Of a DNA stretch of 64,000 nt, positions 1 through 13,500 are shown piece by piece (positions within the stretch are counted from its first letter, which is position 1; each line of letters opens with the position of its first letter). The DNA comes from Agaricus subrufescens (lineage: Eukaryota; Basidiomycota; Agaricomycetes; Agaricales; Agaricaceae), in assembly GCA_029945375.1 (NCBI GenBank), contig CM057063.1, forward strand, positions 2,787,894 to 2,851,893, written 5' to 3'. The position numbers were made by a program, and so were the translations under genes. The notes under the pieces were generated by a model. It had not been told where the DNA came from, did no database searches, and saw only the letters and a program-made list of their open reading frames with translations.

Positions 1-424
1 GGCGACTTCGACAAGTGATGGGTGCGTCATAGTTGTTCGAGTTCGAGAATCGAGATGAGATCTGATGGTCTTTGATTTTTTTGTTTAGGCGGAGGTCGAT
101 GGCACTAGACACCCCGGTTGGCAAATTTTATTGGCGAAAGACGCGTCCTCAACACTGGATGGTATGTACTCTCTCGTCATTACCCCATAACATACTTTGT
201 TAATTCGCATTTGTCAGCTCTATGAAGAATCTTCCTCTCTCCCAGTAGCCTGGACGGAATACGTTCCAACCTCAGCACCAACCTGGGCCCTAATAATCAA
301 CAACAAAGTGGAAAGCATCCTCGACTACATCTTGGCATCCTTGTTCTATGTGAAATCCGAACTAGACACTAACGACGGTTGGGAACACGTGAATAGTCGG
401 ATGGCACACCTGTCAGTGAGGTAG
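1..424 (+). CDS. possible 3' end of a gene, unrecognised
   Basis: After a pyrimidine-rich stretch ending TTTAG near 89, an open frame runs to a GTATGT donor near 160. It rejoins in phase after the TTTGTCAG acceptor at about 217 and continues to a TAG at 422-424. The joined product is about 90 residues, with no motif I recognise. The 5' part would lie outside the window. Evidence is limited to a plausible intron of about 57 nt and an open frame across it, so this may be spurious. Confidence 0.25.
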
Positions 425-2066
425 CCTTCGCATTCGGTAAGAGATTTTGCTCAAGATTGGTCCTGGATTTTTTCGAGGACTCATGGTGGCATAAAATAGT
501 GCGGGATAATGATGAAAGATCCTATCGTCGACCTGAAACCGGTTGTTTTTAACACTGGGTCAGCTCTGCCTGGTTTATTCGTGCTTTTGCACGATGGAAA
601 TTATTAGTGCTATGAACCCGTTTCCTATTCGAGAAAGATATGGGACCCGGGTTAAAAATAGCTTTACCTTCCCATGGTGTTGGAAGCAGTCAACTTACGA
701 CTGCTATCTGCAAACTCGAGCCTGTAATTTGAAGATGTTTTACTACAATATGCCTGTACCTGACTTGAATAAAATGTAGCCACCGTGCTGTTTCTGTTAT
801 TTCGATTGATACATCTCTATATCCCGAAATCGCGGATATTGATAATCTTTTGTTAATCCTGGCATGGGCTTGGTCGTTATATTTCCGGGTGGACAGATTT
901 CAAGTGGGTCATGATCAGTACAATGATTTGACCCCTTGATTTTGAACTTCAAACAACCTCCAAGAGGCTTTCATCGCCATCGCTTTCCTTCTCTTGATCG
1001 TTCCTTTCCCTGAATTGTAAATGTGCTCCACAACTAGAGAGCGGCTCCAGAAATCTACTCACAAGAAACAGGGGAGGGCTTATGATTGAACTAAATAGCC
1101 ACATCGAGGTAGCGCTGACATGCTTCGTACCAACACAAGGGTGCTGTGCTTCTATGCTTCTATGTTGATATATCACAGCTCCAAAAGCGATCAAAGTTGA
1201 TTGCATTTCACAGTAGTGTTTTTTCTTCGACCATGGGAACGAGTAGACCCTCCAGTGTGGTAAATCTTGGCCGTGATACTTCTTTCGTTGTGATCATCAA
1301 CTCCACTCAATGTCAAGGTATTATAAGATGCACCACTCACAAGTATTGTAAAAAAATTCCGACAGGGATATACGGTCCTAGAAATTTTGTCATGGCTCGG
1401 TGTGAATTGGTGCTTCGGATCTCCGTACGTGTTGGCCCTTCAAAGGGCATACAAAGATTTACGGAGTATCTCACGGTTACCCAGCTACGGTAACGTAACC
1501 CTGACTACACAGAAAGGGTGCTTTGAATTGGAGCTACCCTCACATGAATTACACAAACACTGTGTTTCCGCGTGGATCATGTCATGATACTGTTACAGGC
1601 CAGTTACAGGCGGCAATGAGCGCTTCTGCTGTTAACACCTGATGATCCTTGACGAATTTCCCCTGTCATTGAGCCACAATGGCAGTTAAGCCGGGGATGT
1701 CAACGTTTCCCGGTGTATCAGGGAGACATCTTAGGACCTGACTAGAACATACATTGTATATTATAACTCAATTCGATGATCGTGTTTGATATAGACTTCG
1801 GCATCGCTGGGATAAATCAGCAGTTTCCCATACTTGCGGTGCCCCATCATCTCAGAAGCACCAATAGAGTGACATCTCGGTGGCCACATTACCAAGATAG
1901 GTCACAATGCTCCTCGAGTCACAGGTAACCATCATTCAAGAATTTGATGGCCTCCAAAACTCCCGTGTCATGTTTTGTTATATAGGAGGGTGCTATTCAA
2001 GCACATGGGATTTTCTCGTTCATGGACAGTGTCCACCCTTCATCTCACCCCAACTTTCGTTAGAAA
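425..2066. other. intergenic, nothing recognised
   Basis: Only short unrelated open frames on both strands. I saw no spliced structure, repeat or conserved motif. Confidence 0.5.
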
Positions 2067-3530
2067 ATGTCCATCGTTGCAGAAATCATTGCTAGCCAAG
2101 AGGGCCCCATTATGGGGGCGAAATACATGAGCGGTATTACTACCAACTTGAAATATTTTGTTCCCGAACGTCTTCTGACAAGTGGTACTTACCTTGCAGC
2201 CGTCGCATTATCATGTCTGATTTACGATCACCTTTTGCACTTCAACGATGAATTGACGGATATTTGGTTAAATTTTCGACAAAAGCCAATCCTTAAACTT
2301 CTATTTCTTCTCGGTCGATATTGCGCAATGGTCGCAGTGGTATATACCGCCCGAAGTGAGAGTCTCTTTGGAGGTACCTAGGGTATCGAGAGTCAGTCGC
2401 TGATGGCATGCGTATCAGGTATAGGAATATTCCACACAGAAATGACAACACATGTCAGTACTCTCTTGCGATTTAATTCGTTTACTAACAACTACACCCT
2501 AGGAGTGGGTAATTTGGAGTATTTTTAGTACTGCGCTGATAGTGATAAACAGCTGCCAAGTTTGGGTCGCTGTGACAGTGACCTTTGTAGGACTTGCCCT
2601 AATCGGAACTGAAGGTACTTTAGAGGCCAGCTCAGTCGAACAGGTTACTGAGACAAAAGCACACCAGGAATTGTTATTTACCGATTACGGTCCTTATGGC
2701 AATTCAATCGTCCGATCACGCATGCTATTATGATAATGGTCGTCGTTGTTTTCGTCTCAACGGTTGTTTCCATGAGCCTGGAGGCTATACAACTTCAAGG
2801 TCCATTACTTCCGACTTTGTCTTCTGCCCTTCATTGCCTGATCTGGTTGTTAGGCCTGATGCGCGCTGTCCCGGGCTTTGCAGGATGTTTGTTTGTTTCG
2901 CCAACACCAAAGCCTTTTACCTCCTCGATGGTCCTGGCTGTCGTTTTTGTAAGTTATTCTGCAGATTGAAACGCCATTCTCGTTTATATCGCGCCCAAGG
3001 TGATATGGGATATCTTTAACGTTTGCATATTTACTTTCAACACATTTTCGACACCGTATCTAAGGTCTTCTGATGTTTCGAAACGATTCAGAAGGGATGG
3101 TGGTCGTTATTTCCTTTATCTTTTGGGTAAGGGTCCACCTGATAGAGCCCAACCTATCCTTACATCAATGCACAGGTATTCACTTGGTATTGCTATTCTC
3201 CAGCGCTTTCGGCCAGGTGAGTCTTGAATGGTGATATCATAACCTCATCCACTGAGGTTTACATACAACAGAACTCGCGTATAACTGCTGTTCCGTATGT
3301 TGACTTAGTATTTGCAAACCACCAGTGGTACTCAACTCACCTACACCTGTTTTTTTAGCATCATATTGGCCCTGGCCACTATCATCAACGCTCGTATCTT
3401 CCATGGTATCGCCTTGGAAGCCGAACAGTATGCTGACGGGTGCCACAATGTTACCCTTTCGACAGTCACAGAAGTTGATAAAGACGAAGACGTAAAGTAT
3501 TCCAAACGCTTGTCAGGGACAGCATGCTAG
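2067..3530 (+). CDS. DUF6533-type multi-pass membrane protein, copy A
   Basis: Spliced model of 11 exons: 2067-2133, 2200-2355, 2419-2453, 2503-2504, 2553-2614, 2668-2799, 2854-2948, 3000-3126, 3176-3216, 3272-3294, 3359-3530. It gives 912 nt, 303 aa, with all phases closing. The second exon encodes the DUF6533-like block (ALSCLIYDHLLHF...ELTDIW, then LLFLLGRY). Later exons give further hydrophobic segments, a basic RRDGGRYF loop and a C-terminal helix ending NARIFHGIALEAE. About seven membrane spans are inferred; the function of the family is unknown. The fourth exon is only 2 nt (GA) and forms an Asp codon with the next exon, just before a conserved Cys. A longer 112-nt fourth exon would also stay open in this copy but not in its relatives. 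It is the first of four head-to-tail copies. Confidence 0.85.
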
Positions 3531-4622
3531 TCGTTTATTGGTAGGGGAATTGACGAGCAGTAGAGCTTTGTATGTTACTTAGGGGCGATTGGATACAACG
3601 AAATTCAAGTGACAAACTAGCGCCACTGAGTCAATACATCCGGAGAGAGTATTACCATTACCCTCTAGCTTCACGCTTAAAACAGTGTTCTCGTGTTCTA
3701 CAAATGGCCGTAGTAGTGTGGATAATCGCCCAGGTAGAGGAGGAAAAGCTTTCACTCGTGGCAGCCCGCAGACTGCCTTCCCGTCTCGCACAATATCGCC
3801 CAGAGGTCCTTTTGATCCCGGCTTCTCTTTTAGCTATCCTCCAGCCGGGCTGAGCGATGAGGACCATGTCATAAGATCCCTCAGCCGAGCCTGTGAAGTA
3901 TGGTGGCCTGTCTTTGATAGTACCCAATGCAATGGGTTCGGTCTCGTCCGTTATCAGGCCCATGAAGGTGAGGAATGATTAATGATGCATTGGTGATATG
4001 ATGAATGAACTACTGGTTGTCAATTACGTAAAGATCATCGGTAGGGTTTGGCTGATCCGGGGCTGTGCAGCGTCAGCATGTGAAGCAAAAAGCATTTCGG
4101 TCAAAATTTTCTGTTGGTGTTGGACTACTGACGGAAGGTAATATCCATGTTTACTATGAAAGTCTTAGTCAACTCAAATTCAGCGACCTGTTTGAGTGTA
4201 ACAATTAATGCGACATTGCTTGACAGCACGCCGTGTCTATTGTGGCACCGCCACACACTACAGCCTTTAAACCACCATCATGTATGCTTCTGGCTTTATA
4301 TCAGAAGCTTCTGGATATACTGAGGAGTAATCTATTACACGAACTACTGGTGATCAAATTTTAGCGTATATCTTGCCACAAAGTTCTGACCATCAAATTC
4401 TCACACAGATAATGCTGGATCCAAAATCACCTAAGTAGAGGCTATCTTGCCAATATGGGCTACCACCTTTCAAATGAATATCAATCGACGATTTGATGTA
4501 ATCCAATATCTCCCTAGCAGGCTTAGCTCTATGATAATGATCTTATCATGCTATGTGAGCTACAGGATTAAAGGCTGCAGGGTTTGCGCGCAACCACCCT
4601 CCCACACAACTTCTGCCCGATC
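3531..4622. other. intergenic between copies A and B
   Basis: About 1.1 kb without a supportable gene. It presumably holds the 3' end of copy A and the promoter of copy B. No repeat or conserved motif recognised. Confidence 0.5.
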
Positions 4623-6046
4623 ATGTCTGTCACTATATCTCAACTCACCGTTAACCAAGTTCTTAGCCACGAGAGCTCTATTATGGCAACGAAATATATA
4701 AGTGGTATCGTTATCTCCCTAATTGACCCGAAACCCCCTCTAACTGATATTTACAAGCCGTGGCACTGTCGTGCCTGGTTTACGATCGTCTTTTGAATTT
4801 CGACAACGAATTTTCGGATATTTGGTTGAATTTTGGACGAAGAAGAATCCTCAAGTCCTTATTTCTTCTTGGACAATATAGTGCCCTGGGTGCTGTTATA
4901 TATGTCGCTAGAAGTAAGAAAACCCGTAGATGAAATCAAGAATTCTTATCCAAATCTTATGACAGTACACGGAGGTTTCAACAGGGATACCAGCCCACAG
5001 GTCAGTACGTTACTACAAATAGATTCATATGCTGATACTAGCGCAATTAGAAGTGAGTAAACTTAAGTGTCTCGCAAACTGTGCTGAAAGTGATAAACAG
5101 ATGCCAAAATTGGACCATTGTAACACTTGCGTTTGTGGGGCTTTCATTAGTTGGGACCGAAGGTGCGCCGAAGGCAGGTACACTGTTGAACGGACGAAGG
5201 TACTGAGGCAAAAGTATGATCAGGAATTGTCATCTTCCGGTTACGATCTTTATGGCACTTCAACCGTCCTATCACCCGCGCGATCGTAGTCATGGTTGCT
5301 GTTGTCTCCATCCTACTAGTTGTATCAATGACTTTTGAAGCAATCCAACTAAAAGGTCTGTTTTTCCTGTTTTCTACCTTATTTGACCGCTTAAACCACA
5401 TTCTTAGGTCGCACGACACTTATTCCGGGACTGGGGTGCCTCCCCACACAATCATTAAATCTTTCGCCTTGCATGCTGGTGATGGGTGTAGTTTTCGTAA
5501 GTTGTTCTATATATATCATCCTCCTTTTATCTGAAGGGCATGTAAGGTAATCTGGGATATTTTCAATGTTTTCATATTTACTGGAAACACCTTTGCAACA
5601 CCGTATCTCTGTACTTCCGATGTTTTGATGCGGTTCCGAAGAGATGGTGGCCGTTATTTTCTTTGCCTACTAGGTAGGAACATACCTGATGGAATGCCAA
5701 CTTCTCTTAATGTTGCTTCACAGTCGTCCACTCGTTGTTCTTGTTCAGTAGTGCATTTGGCCAGGTGGGTTTCGAAACCCATATGATAATCTTGCCCACT
5801 AATGGCATCCGATACATGTTATAGAATTACCGGTTCTCTGCCGTGCCGTACGTGGATGCAGTAACTTGTTGAATGTTGCAAGCCTACTCACTCTCATTTA
5901 TGGACTGCCCTCATCTGTTTAGCGTTGTATTGGCCTTTACTGCCCTCATCAATGCTCGTATTTTTCATGGAATTGCATTGGAAGCTGAAAAATATGATGA
6001 CAATCTCTGTACTGCTTTTCCGAAGACCGCTGTGACTGGTCAATGA
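4623..6046 (+). CDS. DUF6533-type multi-pass membrane protein, copy B
   Basis: Exons 4623-4704, 4758-4913, 4966-5000, 5051-5052, 5101-5162, 5224-5355, 5408-5496, 5547-5673, 5724-5764, 5825-5847, 5923-6046 give 873 nt, 290 aa. The exon plan matches copy A, including the 35-, 62-, 132-, 127-, 41- and 23-nt exons. The 2-nt exon (AA) is flanked by ATTAG and GTGAGT. If the sequence after that acceptor were read straight through, TGA at 5054-5056 would stop translation; with the 2-nt exon the gene is intact. The sixth-span exon is 6 nt shorter than in copy A. Conserved features are the SCLVYD block, RRDGGRYF and a tail with NARIFHGIALEAEKY. Substrate or partner unknown. Confidence 0.82.
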
Positions 6047-8218
6047 ATAAAAAATGGTAAGTTTAAGATTCTTCGAGTACTTCTACAGGTTCGGAATTAG
6101 AATTTAACGACGTTCTCGCTAGCAGTGGAGATGTTCCATGTAGTTTGCATGATAATGTCAGGTATTCCAGTCTAGCCCTGGTTGCTTGGCAGATCGCAAT
6201 CGACCGTCCGGCTAAGCTTGATCGAGGTTACCTCGCTAATTATGCATAATACATACGACTGTAGTTTATTTCCATTTCAAGGAAATCGGAGATATAAATT
6301 TGACTCACTTTCGTTGAAGAAATAGCCCGCTTTCCTAGTATAAAGGGATTCTTAGTGGGCCACCAAAAATACGAGGAGTCCACGTCTAGTCCGCGTCGAG
6401 TAGAGTAGCCCGCGTGACTGTAATGATACGAGCCTTACGGTATTCGAAAGGCAACCTCCCCTCTGTATAGAATTATTTTCTTATGCTCTATATCGATTTA
6501 TGTATGAAATTAGGGCTCTCGGTCTTTCCATTTATTGCTCAAATATGGTGGCCTCACTTGTCTAATCTATACACTTCCGCGTCAAGCCGTCGTGAGCCCG
6601 CGTCTGATCCTTTAATCCCTCCTTGCGCCCTCATTGGTCCGCGTCGTACACTCGTGACCTCGCGTCATTTTTCATCAATCCTCATTGATTAGTTATGTCT
6701 ATTGTATATTTGAGTGGCCTACCACTTGCGTCTTCTATAATAAATCAGCCCTTCCACCCACTCTCTGCCTACGTTAGGTACTCCTCTAACTCATTTTCAA
6801 CCATTACCGCCATCCGCACCCCCTCGTGTTGGTCTGCGTGTAAGCCTTGTCTGCGTGCGGGCTCCTCGTATTTGCTGTAGCCCCTTTCTCAGTGACAGTA
6901 GTAAAGATCTATGTAGCAGTAAGCATTCCTCATCCAAGAAACTCGAGGACATACATCTGATCTTCATTATACTAAAAAAACAATAATTGATTATTTAGCT
7001 TTGACGACATAAATAGTGTCGAGGTGCATCACTCTCCGTCCCAAAGAGGTCATACAAACTTCGCGAATCTGCTATAACGGACCAACAAAATTGAGAGCGG
7101 GACCCTGTGCTGCGACAGCTTCGAATTGGGAGAAGCGGTGTGTGACCCAATGGCTACAAGTTCGGTGATTTCTGGGGCCGAGCATCCTGCTTAGAACAAA
7201 CAGGGAAGCCAACGATACTGACCGCAGGCCACTACGATATTCTGCCGATCAACGGGAGGGTGTAACTGAAAAGGGCAGTGGCCCGATACTCCGACACTCA
7301 CTTGGGGAGCCTGCTGTATGGGCTACTTTTGCCTGATAGTCCTTCTGGAGCACCTCTCACTGCCTTCCCTCAGGTCCTCGAGCCATGTAATTAGTAATAT
7401 TATAATAACACATTCAACATCTGTACACTGATCCTTTGATCACTGGAGAGCAGTGGGACCGTTGAGGTCGCGTATTTATACTACCTCGTTTCCGCACGAA
7501 ATGAGGCTTACTCGCATCTGAAACCAAGCCTACGCATGACTATCAATGATGGATGTCATACCAGTCATACTTCACCGCTTCTCGTGATGATGTTCGACCA
7601 AACATTTGATGGTCATCAGTGTTCTTACGCTGTGCAAGAACATAACTTTCCTCAAGTCTTATCCTCAGTGATAGAAACGACTATCTATCTCATGACCTTT
7701 GTGAAATTATGTATCACGGAGTCGTTTAGGGGGTGTGGACTCGTTTGTATGTATCTCAAACTATCGTGGAATTTGAAGACACACTATATAATTAGCATCG
7801 GCATCAGCACCTGCCATGATCATCACAGTACTAGCAGAGGATGCGGGCGCCCATGCGAACACTTTTTCCACGTCGAGCCCGCATTTTGTCCGCAACAGGC
7901 TCTTTCAATGTATCCAGCCTGCGTCAACTCATTCATGTTGCAATGAGCATAGCTCTAATGCGCTGGTCTCTGCATCAAATCCACGTCCGAACTTTGCCGT
8001 AGGCTATTCATCAGATCCTCATCATTGTAGGATCAATCACCCATGTAACGGCTATGCTACAATACGGGTAAAGCGTTCCCTCGGGTTATAAGAATTACAA
8101 TCAATCAAAGTTCGGATGGAATGTCGAAATCCTGTTTCATCATGTTTGTCCCATGGAATGCGATTTAAGCATGCGAGTCTAGAGAACTAGTGGCCGCCCA
8201 CTCAACTGTCATTAGACC
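6047..8218. other. intergenic, 2.2 kb, no gene recognised
   Basis: No supportable coding structure. Between about 6385 and 6670 the word CCGCGT and close variants recur several times in otherwise AT-rich sequence. The open frames at 7536-7946 and 7816-8091 overlap each other in different frames and show no family motif. Confidence 0.5.
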
Positions 8219-9620
8219 ATGTCTGCCGCCAAGGCTGCAGAGCTTGCTAGTCAAGAGGGCCCCATTATGGGGGCGAAGTACCTGAGTGGTATTGTTATCC
8301 ACTTCTGGCTGGCTCCAAATATTCTCTAATTAGCCCTAAATAGTTGTCGCGTTATCATGTCTGCTTTACGATCACGTTCTGCACATCAACGACGAGCTCA
8401 CAGATATTTGGTTCAATTTTGGACGACGGCCAATCCTTAAATCCCTATACCTTCTCGGTCGTTACAGTGCGATGGTCTCCGTAGTGTATACCGCCCAAAG
8501 TAAGAAATGCTATGCTGTGGAGCCTGGAATCTGACACCGATGATACGTGCATCAGGTCAAGCAATTTTTAACAGGAACATAACCGACCAGGTGAGCACAT
8601 TTTTGCAACTTGAGTGGTCTGCTGATAACAATCCAATAAGTAGAAGTGGGTATCTTTGGGTATCTATAGTACAACGCTCATAGTGCCAAAACAGCTGCCG
8701 AGTCTGGGGCCCTCTTACAGTCATTTTCGTAGGACTTTCCCTGATAGGAACTGAAGGTGTGTCGAGGCTACATTCATTGAAAAAGGCGGGATACTGAGGT
8801 GGAAGGCACGGCTAGGCATTGTCATTTACCGGTTACGATCGTTATGGAAGTTCAACATCCCCATCACTCGTGCCATCGTAGCAATGGCCACTTTTGCGTT
8901 TATTGCAACAATCATATCCATGAGCTTGGAAGCAAATGATGTTAGAGGTCAGCTGCCTTCCATGTTGTCTTCTATTCCTTCTCGCCTGATTTCGAATGCC
9001 AGGCGTTTTTCATCCTGTCGAAGGTGTTTCAGGATGTCTATACGTTCCACCATCATCCAAACCTCCCATCGCCTTAATAATGCTGGGTATTGGTTTTGTA
9101 AGCTATTTCACATAGTGTCCCATCAACTTTTCGCTCATCTGAACGACACTGAAGGTAGTTTGGGATGTTTTTATTGTTTGCATATTTACCTTCAACACAT
9201 TTGCGACTCCATATCTACGGTCCTCCGACGTTCTACGACGATTTCAAAGGGATGGGGGCCGTTACTTCCTTTGTCTCTTGGGTAGGCATTTATTTTATGT
9301 GGAATCCAACTTTTTCCCACCTTGCTGCACAGTCAACCACATAATATTGCTGCTCTCCACCGCATTCGGCGGGGTAAGTTCTGAGTGACAAAGTTATAGT
9401 TTTATCCACTGATTCGATATATGAAACAGAACTCCCGTCTCTCTACCGTTCCGTATGTAAACGCGGTGCTCGCGAAGCTTCTGGCCTACTCACTTCACTC
9501 TTCAGCCTTGTAGTAGCCCTTGCTACCATCATCAATGGTCGTATCTTCCATGGTGTAGCGTCAGAAGCCGAACATTACGCTGATGAGTACAATGCGACTC
9601 TCTCGTTATTTAAAAATTGA
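8219..9620 (+). CDS. DUF6533-type multi-pass membrane protein, copy C
   Basis: Exons 8219-8288, 8344-8499, 8556-8590, 8644-8645, 8695-8756, 8816-8947, 9003-9097, 9155-9281, 9333-9373, 9430-9452, 9506-9620 give 858 nt, 285 aa, in frame throughout. The N-terminus shares the ASQEGPIMGAKY motif with copy A almost base for base, so A and C are close duplicates. The fourth exon is AA, between GTAG and GTGGGT. Reading through instead would meet a +1 frameshift relative to copy A. The conserved DUF6533 block, GCLYVP segment, RRFQRDGGRYF loop and NGRIFHGVASEAEHY tail are present. Confidence 0.82.
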
Positions 9621-10154
9621 TGTCGATGGGTATGCGAGCTTCAAGGATTGTCGGAGAACATCTGGTTGGCGAAAATCTCATGGCAAAATTCAACTGTATA
9701 ATGATAAAATAATGAATTTTTGTATGTTATTCGGCGTAATTGATGTACGGCGATGTAGTCCCTCATATAGTCTCTATGCACAACTATCGGAAATGTAGTA
9801 ATGTAAACTTCATGCACACATCAAAAGACACCTTGACCTGAGCATGACCAGACGTGCTCTAGAGATCTACGTTGCGACAAGGATCCTTAATCATGCTTCG
9901 CATTGAGTATATTGTACTGGATACCTCCTCGCAGCCGTGACTATGATTACCACGTACAGAATCATCTCAGTAGAGATCATTTGCCATTGCAGATCAAGAC
10001 CTCATCGATTTGCAATCAAATGAGCTCTCAGAGAACTGATCAACGTCCTCCGACTCTCACCAAATTTCCTCACGTCACGTGAAGTAAAGTTTGCTGTGAC
10101 CTGTGACCTGTCCGAGTCTCTGTAACACGCTCGTCGCTCAACTTCCATCTGATC
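9621..10154. other. intergenic between copy C and remnant D
   Basis: About 530 bp. No gene or repeat seen. Confidence 0.5.
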
Positions 10155-10530
10155 GTGTCCGACATCGTTGCCGAAGTAACTGCCTGCTATGAGGGTCTAG
10201 TAAAGTACATGAGCTGTATAGACCCGGTCGAACTAAGAATTCTTCTAACTCGTCCTTACAAGTCGTTTGCATTTACACTGTCATGTCTGGTTTATAGTCA
10301 CGTTTTGTACTTCAACGACACACTCGCCGTAAGTCCATTGAGCTTTGGTGAAACAGTAATGCAATCTCTTCCTTCAGACGCAACGATCAATGCTCTGAGA
10401 GCCATCAGTTTATTCATCCTCAGCTATGGCATATCTCTATATGTTCAGCCGGCTGATGGCACGTTCGGCTGCCATCAACATTCGCATTTCTAATAGAATC
10501 ACTCTGGAGGCTGAACATATCGCCGAATAA
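10155..10530 (+). pseudogene. DUF6533-family remnant D, internally deleted
   Basis: The 5' part resembles the first two exons of copies A-C (SDIVAEV, then VKYMS, then TLSCLVYSHVLYFND), but the expected ATG is GTG and the exon-2 phase does not fit. All central exons are missing. The 3' part resumes with a degraded version of the family tail (INIRIS...ITLEAEHIAE) ending at TAA 10528-10530. It is the last of the four + strand copies and clearly non-functional as read. Confidence 0.7.
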
Positions 10531-13500
10531 TACTGCCGAAGGCCACGAGCTAACATAAAAACAGAAAAACAAGGTAAAATTTCACGGCTTTCGGAGGTTT
10601 TAACGGCTCGCCGGAGGCGGTACAGTTATGCTTTAGCCTTCAATGGTAGCAGTTTGACACTGTTCTCAATGGCACTAAGCTACATATGCCACTCTATCCA
10701 GGTTAGGTTAGGAAACTCAGTTAGTGTCATCCCGGTCCGGTTCCGGCTTCGGTAGCTGTCGTGAACTGCCACTAGTTGCACTGCCAGATGTCGTGGCCCA
10801 ACGTTTGACCGAGCCTGTCTTTCTATATTTTGCATGATCCCAATGATTTTAAGGTTCTTCTCGGAAAGAAAGCGAAGACATAGGAAAAATGTTAATCCCG
10901 CTTTCTGTCAAAGAACAATGCTTAGACCTACGTCACGTTTATGCACTGTACATCTATGATGCATATTAATTACTCTAGAAGATAAGGTCCTAATTTTTCT
11001 GATCATTGATTCTTGTAAGGTGTTGCACCTACCAATATCTAGCTACCGTCGCAAAAACGTGCTTAGTGCCAGTCTGTTAATACAAATTTTTATCGCGGCC
11101 TCAGTAAGACACCCATACACTTCAATTCCCTCACGGTCTCAAAATTCCAGACATATACTGAGAGCGACATTGGTAAGCTTTGTGAAGCCCGATTTTCGCG
11201 CGAAGAAAGAACGGTTTTTGAGCTCTTCCAGGGGCACCCTAAAGGTCCTGTTCATAATGCAATGTCTTGCGTGAACCTGTCGGGGTAAGTCACAGCCGCT
11301 TACAGCATAATGACTTCTAGAATGGGGGCCGACTAACTCCATGCTCGTAATAATAGCCTCGAACAGCGTTAACAAGCGCGTTAAAAAACAAGAATTCCCT
11401 GTCGACGCTTGGTATCACCGAGGCGACCTTCTCCAACATCTAGTACTTCTTGGGACTTGGTCGACTGCTGGAAGCACCTCCAGCCAAGACCGGTGGGTTT
11501 CTTCAGTCCATCAAGCAGGTTTACCCGACTCGGTGTCAGAAAATAACATGGTCTCGTTATCAGACGTCGTATGGTGAGATAGATCAGATCATTTCACTGC
11601 CCATTACGATTCAGGCACTTTCTCTGAGACTGCTTTGTACCGTCTTTACCCACTCCATTGCTTCCTGACAGCGGTAATCAGGCTCGTGAGAGAAAGCGGT
11701 ACCGGCGGAGGGACGGTATATATAACCTAATTGACAATAGAGATATGACTGAAGATGACATCAAGACTGGAACTTTGGGCTCTGGGTCTCCTTGACTTGC
11801 GAGAAGTCGAGAAAACGGTCCCTTCAGAAGGTAATTCTGTTGACCGCCGCGTCAAAGATGAAATCGAAGCTGACACCGGCATAGCGAAATGCCGGATTAA
11901 ACCTGAGGACCTGGGTTCGGGGTTTAAGGACATGTAGAGGTTTTGGAAATTAGGCCGTCGGACCCGGAGTGAAAGCTGGATGGAGAATTGGGAAGAACTG
12001 GAGACGGTGGCAAGAAGGGACCCTTTTTCTTCTACGATAGATGGACAGCGTCATAAATCCCGAGCTGTTTGCCGAACGGAGAAACTGAGTAAAGATTGTG
12101 AGGGTTTTTTGTTCATCGCTGTGCGATATCTAAGTGTGGATCTTGACGCCTTCTTTATGGAGACAGGAGAGCGAGATTGAGGTTGACCGAACAGGATCTT
12201 GGGTATCTGTCAAGGTTGTTTTTAAAATGGTCCTTATGGGTTGTGGGAGATGTGCTGCAACAATCATTCTGGGGAGCCAAGACATCAATAAAGGGTTCAA
12301 GAAAGAAGGACCAGTGTGAATTGTATGCGAATTGCCGGCTGAACATTTCCCTTTGGACTGGTCTTCGAGAAAAAATGAGAATAGTGTTGAAGAGGAGTGG
12401 TTAGGCTTGTAGCAAGTTTCGGCTGTTGGATGATTACGCCGGTTCAATAGATTTCCGCCACCTGTGACAATCATCCCTATCTGTGATTTCGATTCCCGGT
12501 TTATAAGCGAGAATTTTCAGGTATGGTTGAACACAATAAATAGATAAAAGCTATTTTGAGAGGGTTTGGGTTGTTGCGAGTCTGTCGCATCTAGGCCCTG
12601 GGTGGCGCAATCTTGGCGTGATGACACGCGTGAGGTGCGAACGAAGAGTTGGCGATACAATGGGCCGTTGTTACAGGGAGCGCTCTCAAAGAGGAGAGTA
12701 TGAGGCCCTAGGGTGCGATGTGTTCCCACTTGATGATTTGAGGATCCGGCGGTGTTGGTATTGACAGTTGGAGATCTACCTGATTTCGTAAGGTCTATTG
12801 AAATAGGGTATTTTACATACCACCGAAAGACGATTGGTGTATCAGGCAATCAAGCCGACAGCCGAATCGAGTGGCTCGATGAGCGGATCTTTAACTTGAC
12901 CTCGTTCCACTAGAAGCACAGGCTCTGAATAGACTAATACTTGAGAATGGATCACATGGAGAGGATTAGATTTCAGCCACAATGAACTAGTGTCGTGGGA
13001 AGCGTTCGCTTTTTGGTCTTTCCCCGTTCTTCCCCTGTGGCAAGATGTGTCTGACGTTCTAGAAGTCGGATGCTATTGGATATTTCCAGTTATGTGCCCA
13101 TGACAGTATCTACTAGCACCAAGATTATCAGCCCGTGCTGCATTATTTTTATCTGCTCACCTTTCATTCAGATATTGTAGTTTTCCCTACGGTTTTGAGA
13201 CGCGCGGAGTTTGAAACTTGATGTTGTTTAAATCACGATTTTACTCGGATAACTCTTTGCCGAGAATCAACCGGTAAAGGACTGGTCCCGTTGATTGGTT
13301 AGACTGCGAACATTTCTATTCCTGTCGTGTTGTCAACAACCCCAGCTAATGATCGGCGATCAAAAATCTCAGGTACTGGTGAAGTCACTGGTTGTACACC
13401 CTGGTAGACTTGTACATCGTCGAGGCGAAAAGCTGGACTGGATAAAGAAAAGAAAGGTGGGGGTCTATCATCTTTACCCTATCAAAATGGGGCATGCTCA

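Noticed and set aside
2503..2614. 112-nt fourth exon in copy A adding 16 residues
   Set aside because: Open in A only; the equivalent stretch is broken in all four other full-length copies, so it is more likely micro-exon plus intron.
5051..5056. TGA in copy B as evidence of a pseudogene
   Set aside because: The TGA lies in intron sequence if the 2-nt exon is used; the same solution removes the lesions of copies C and E and the first stop of F.
11755..12474. Overlapping short frames around 12 kb as a gene
   Set aside because: Both strands open over similar spans, no conserved motif, no intron chain.
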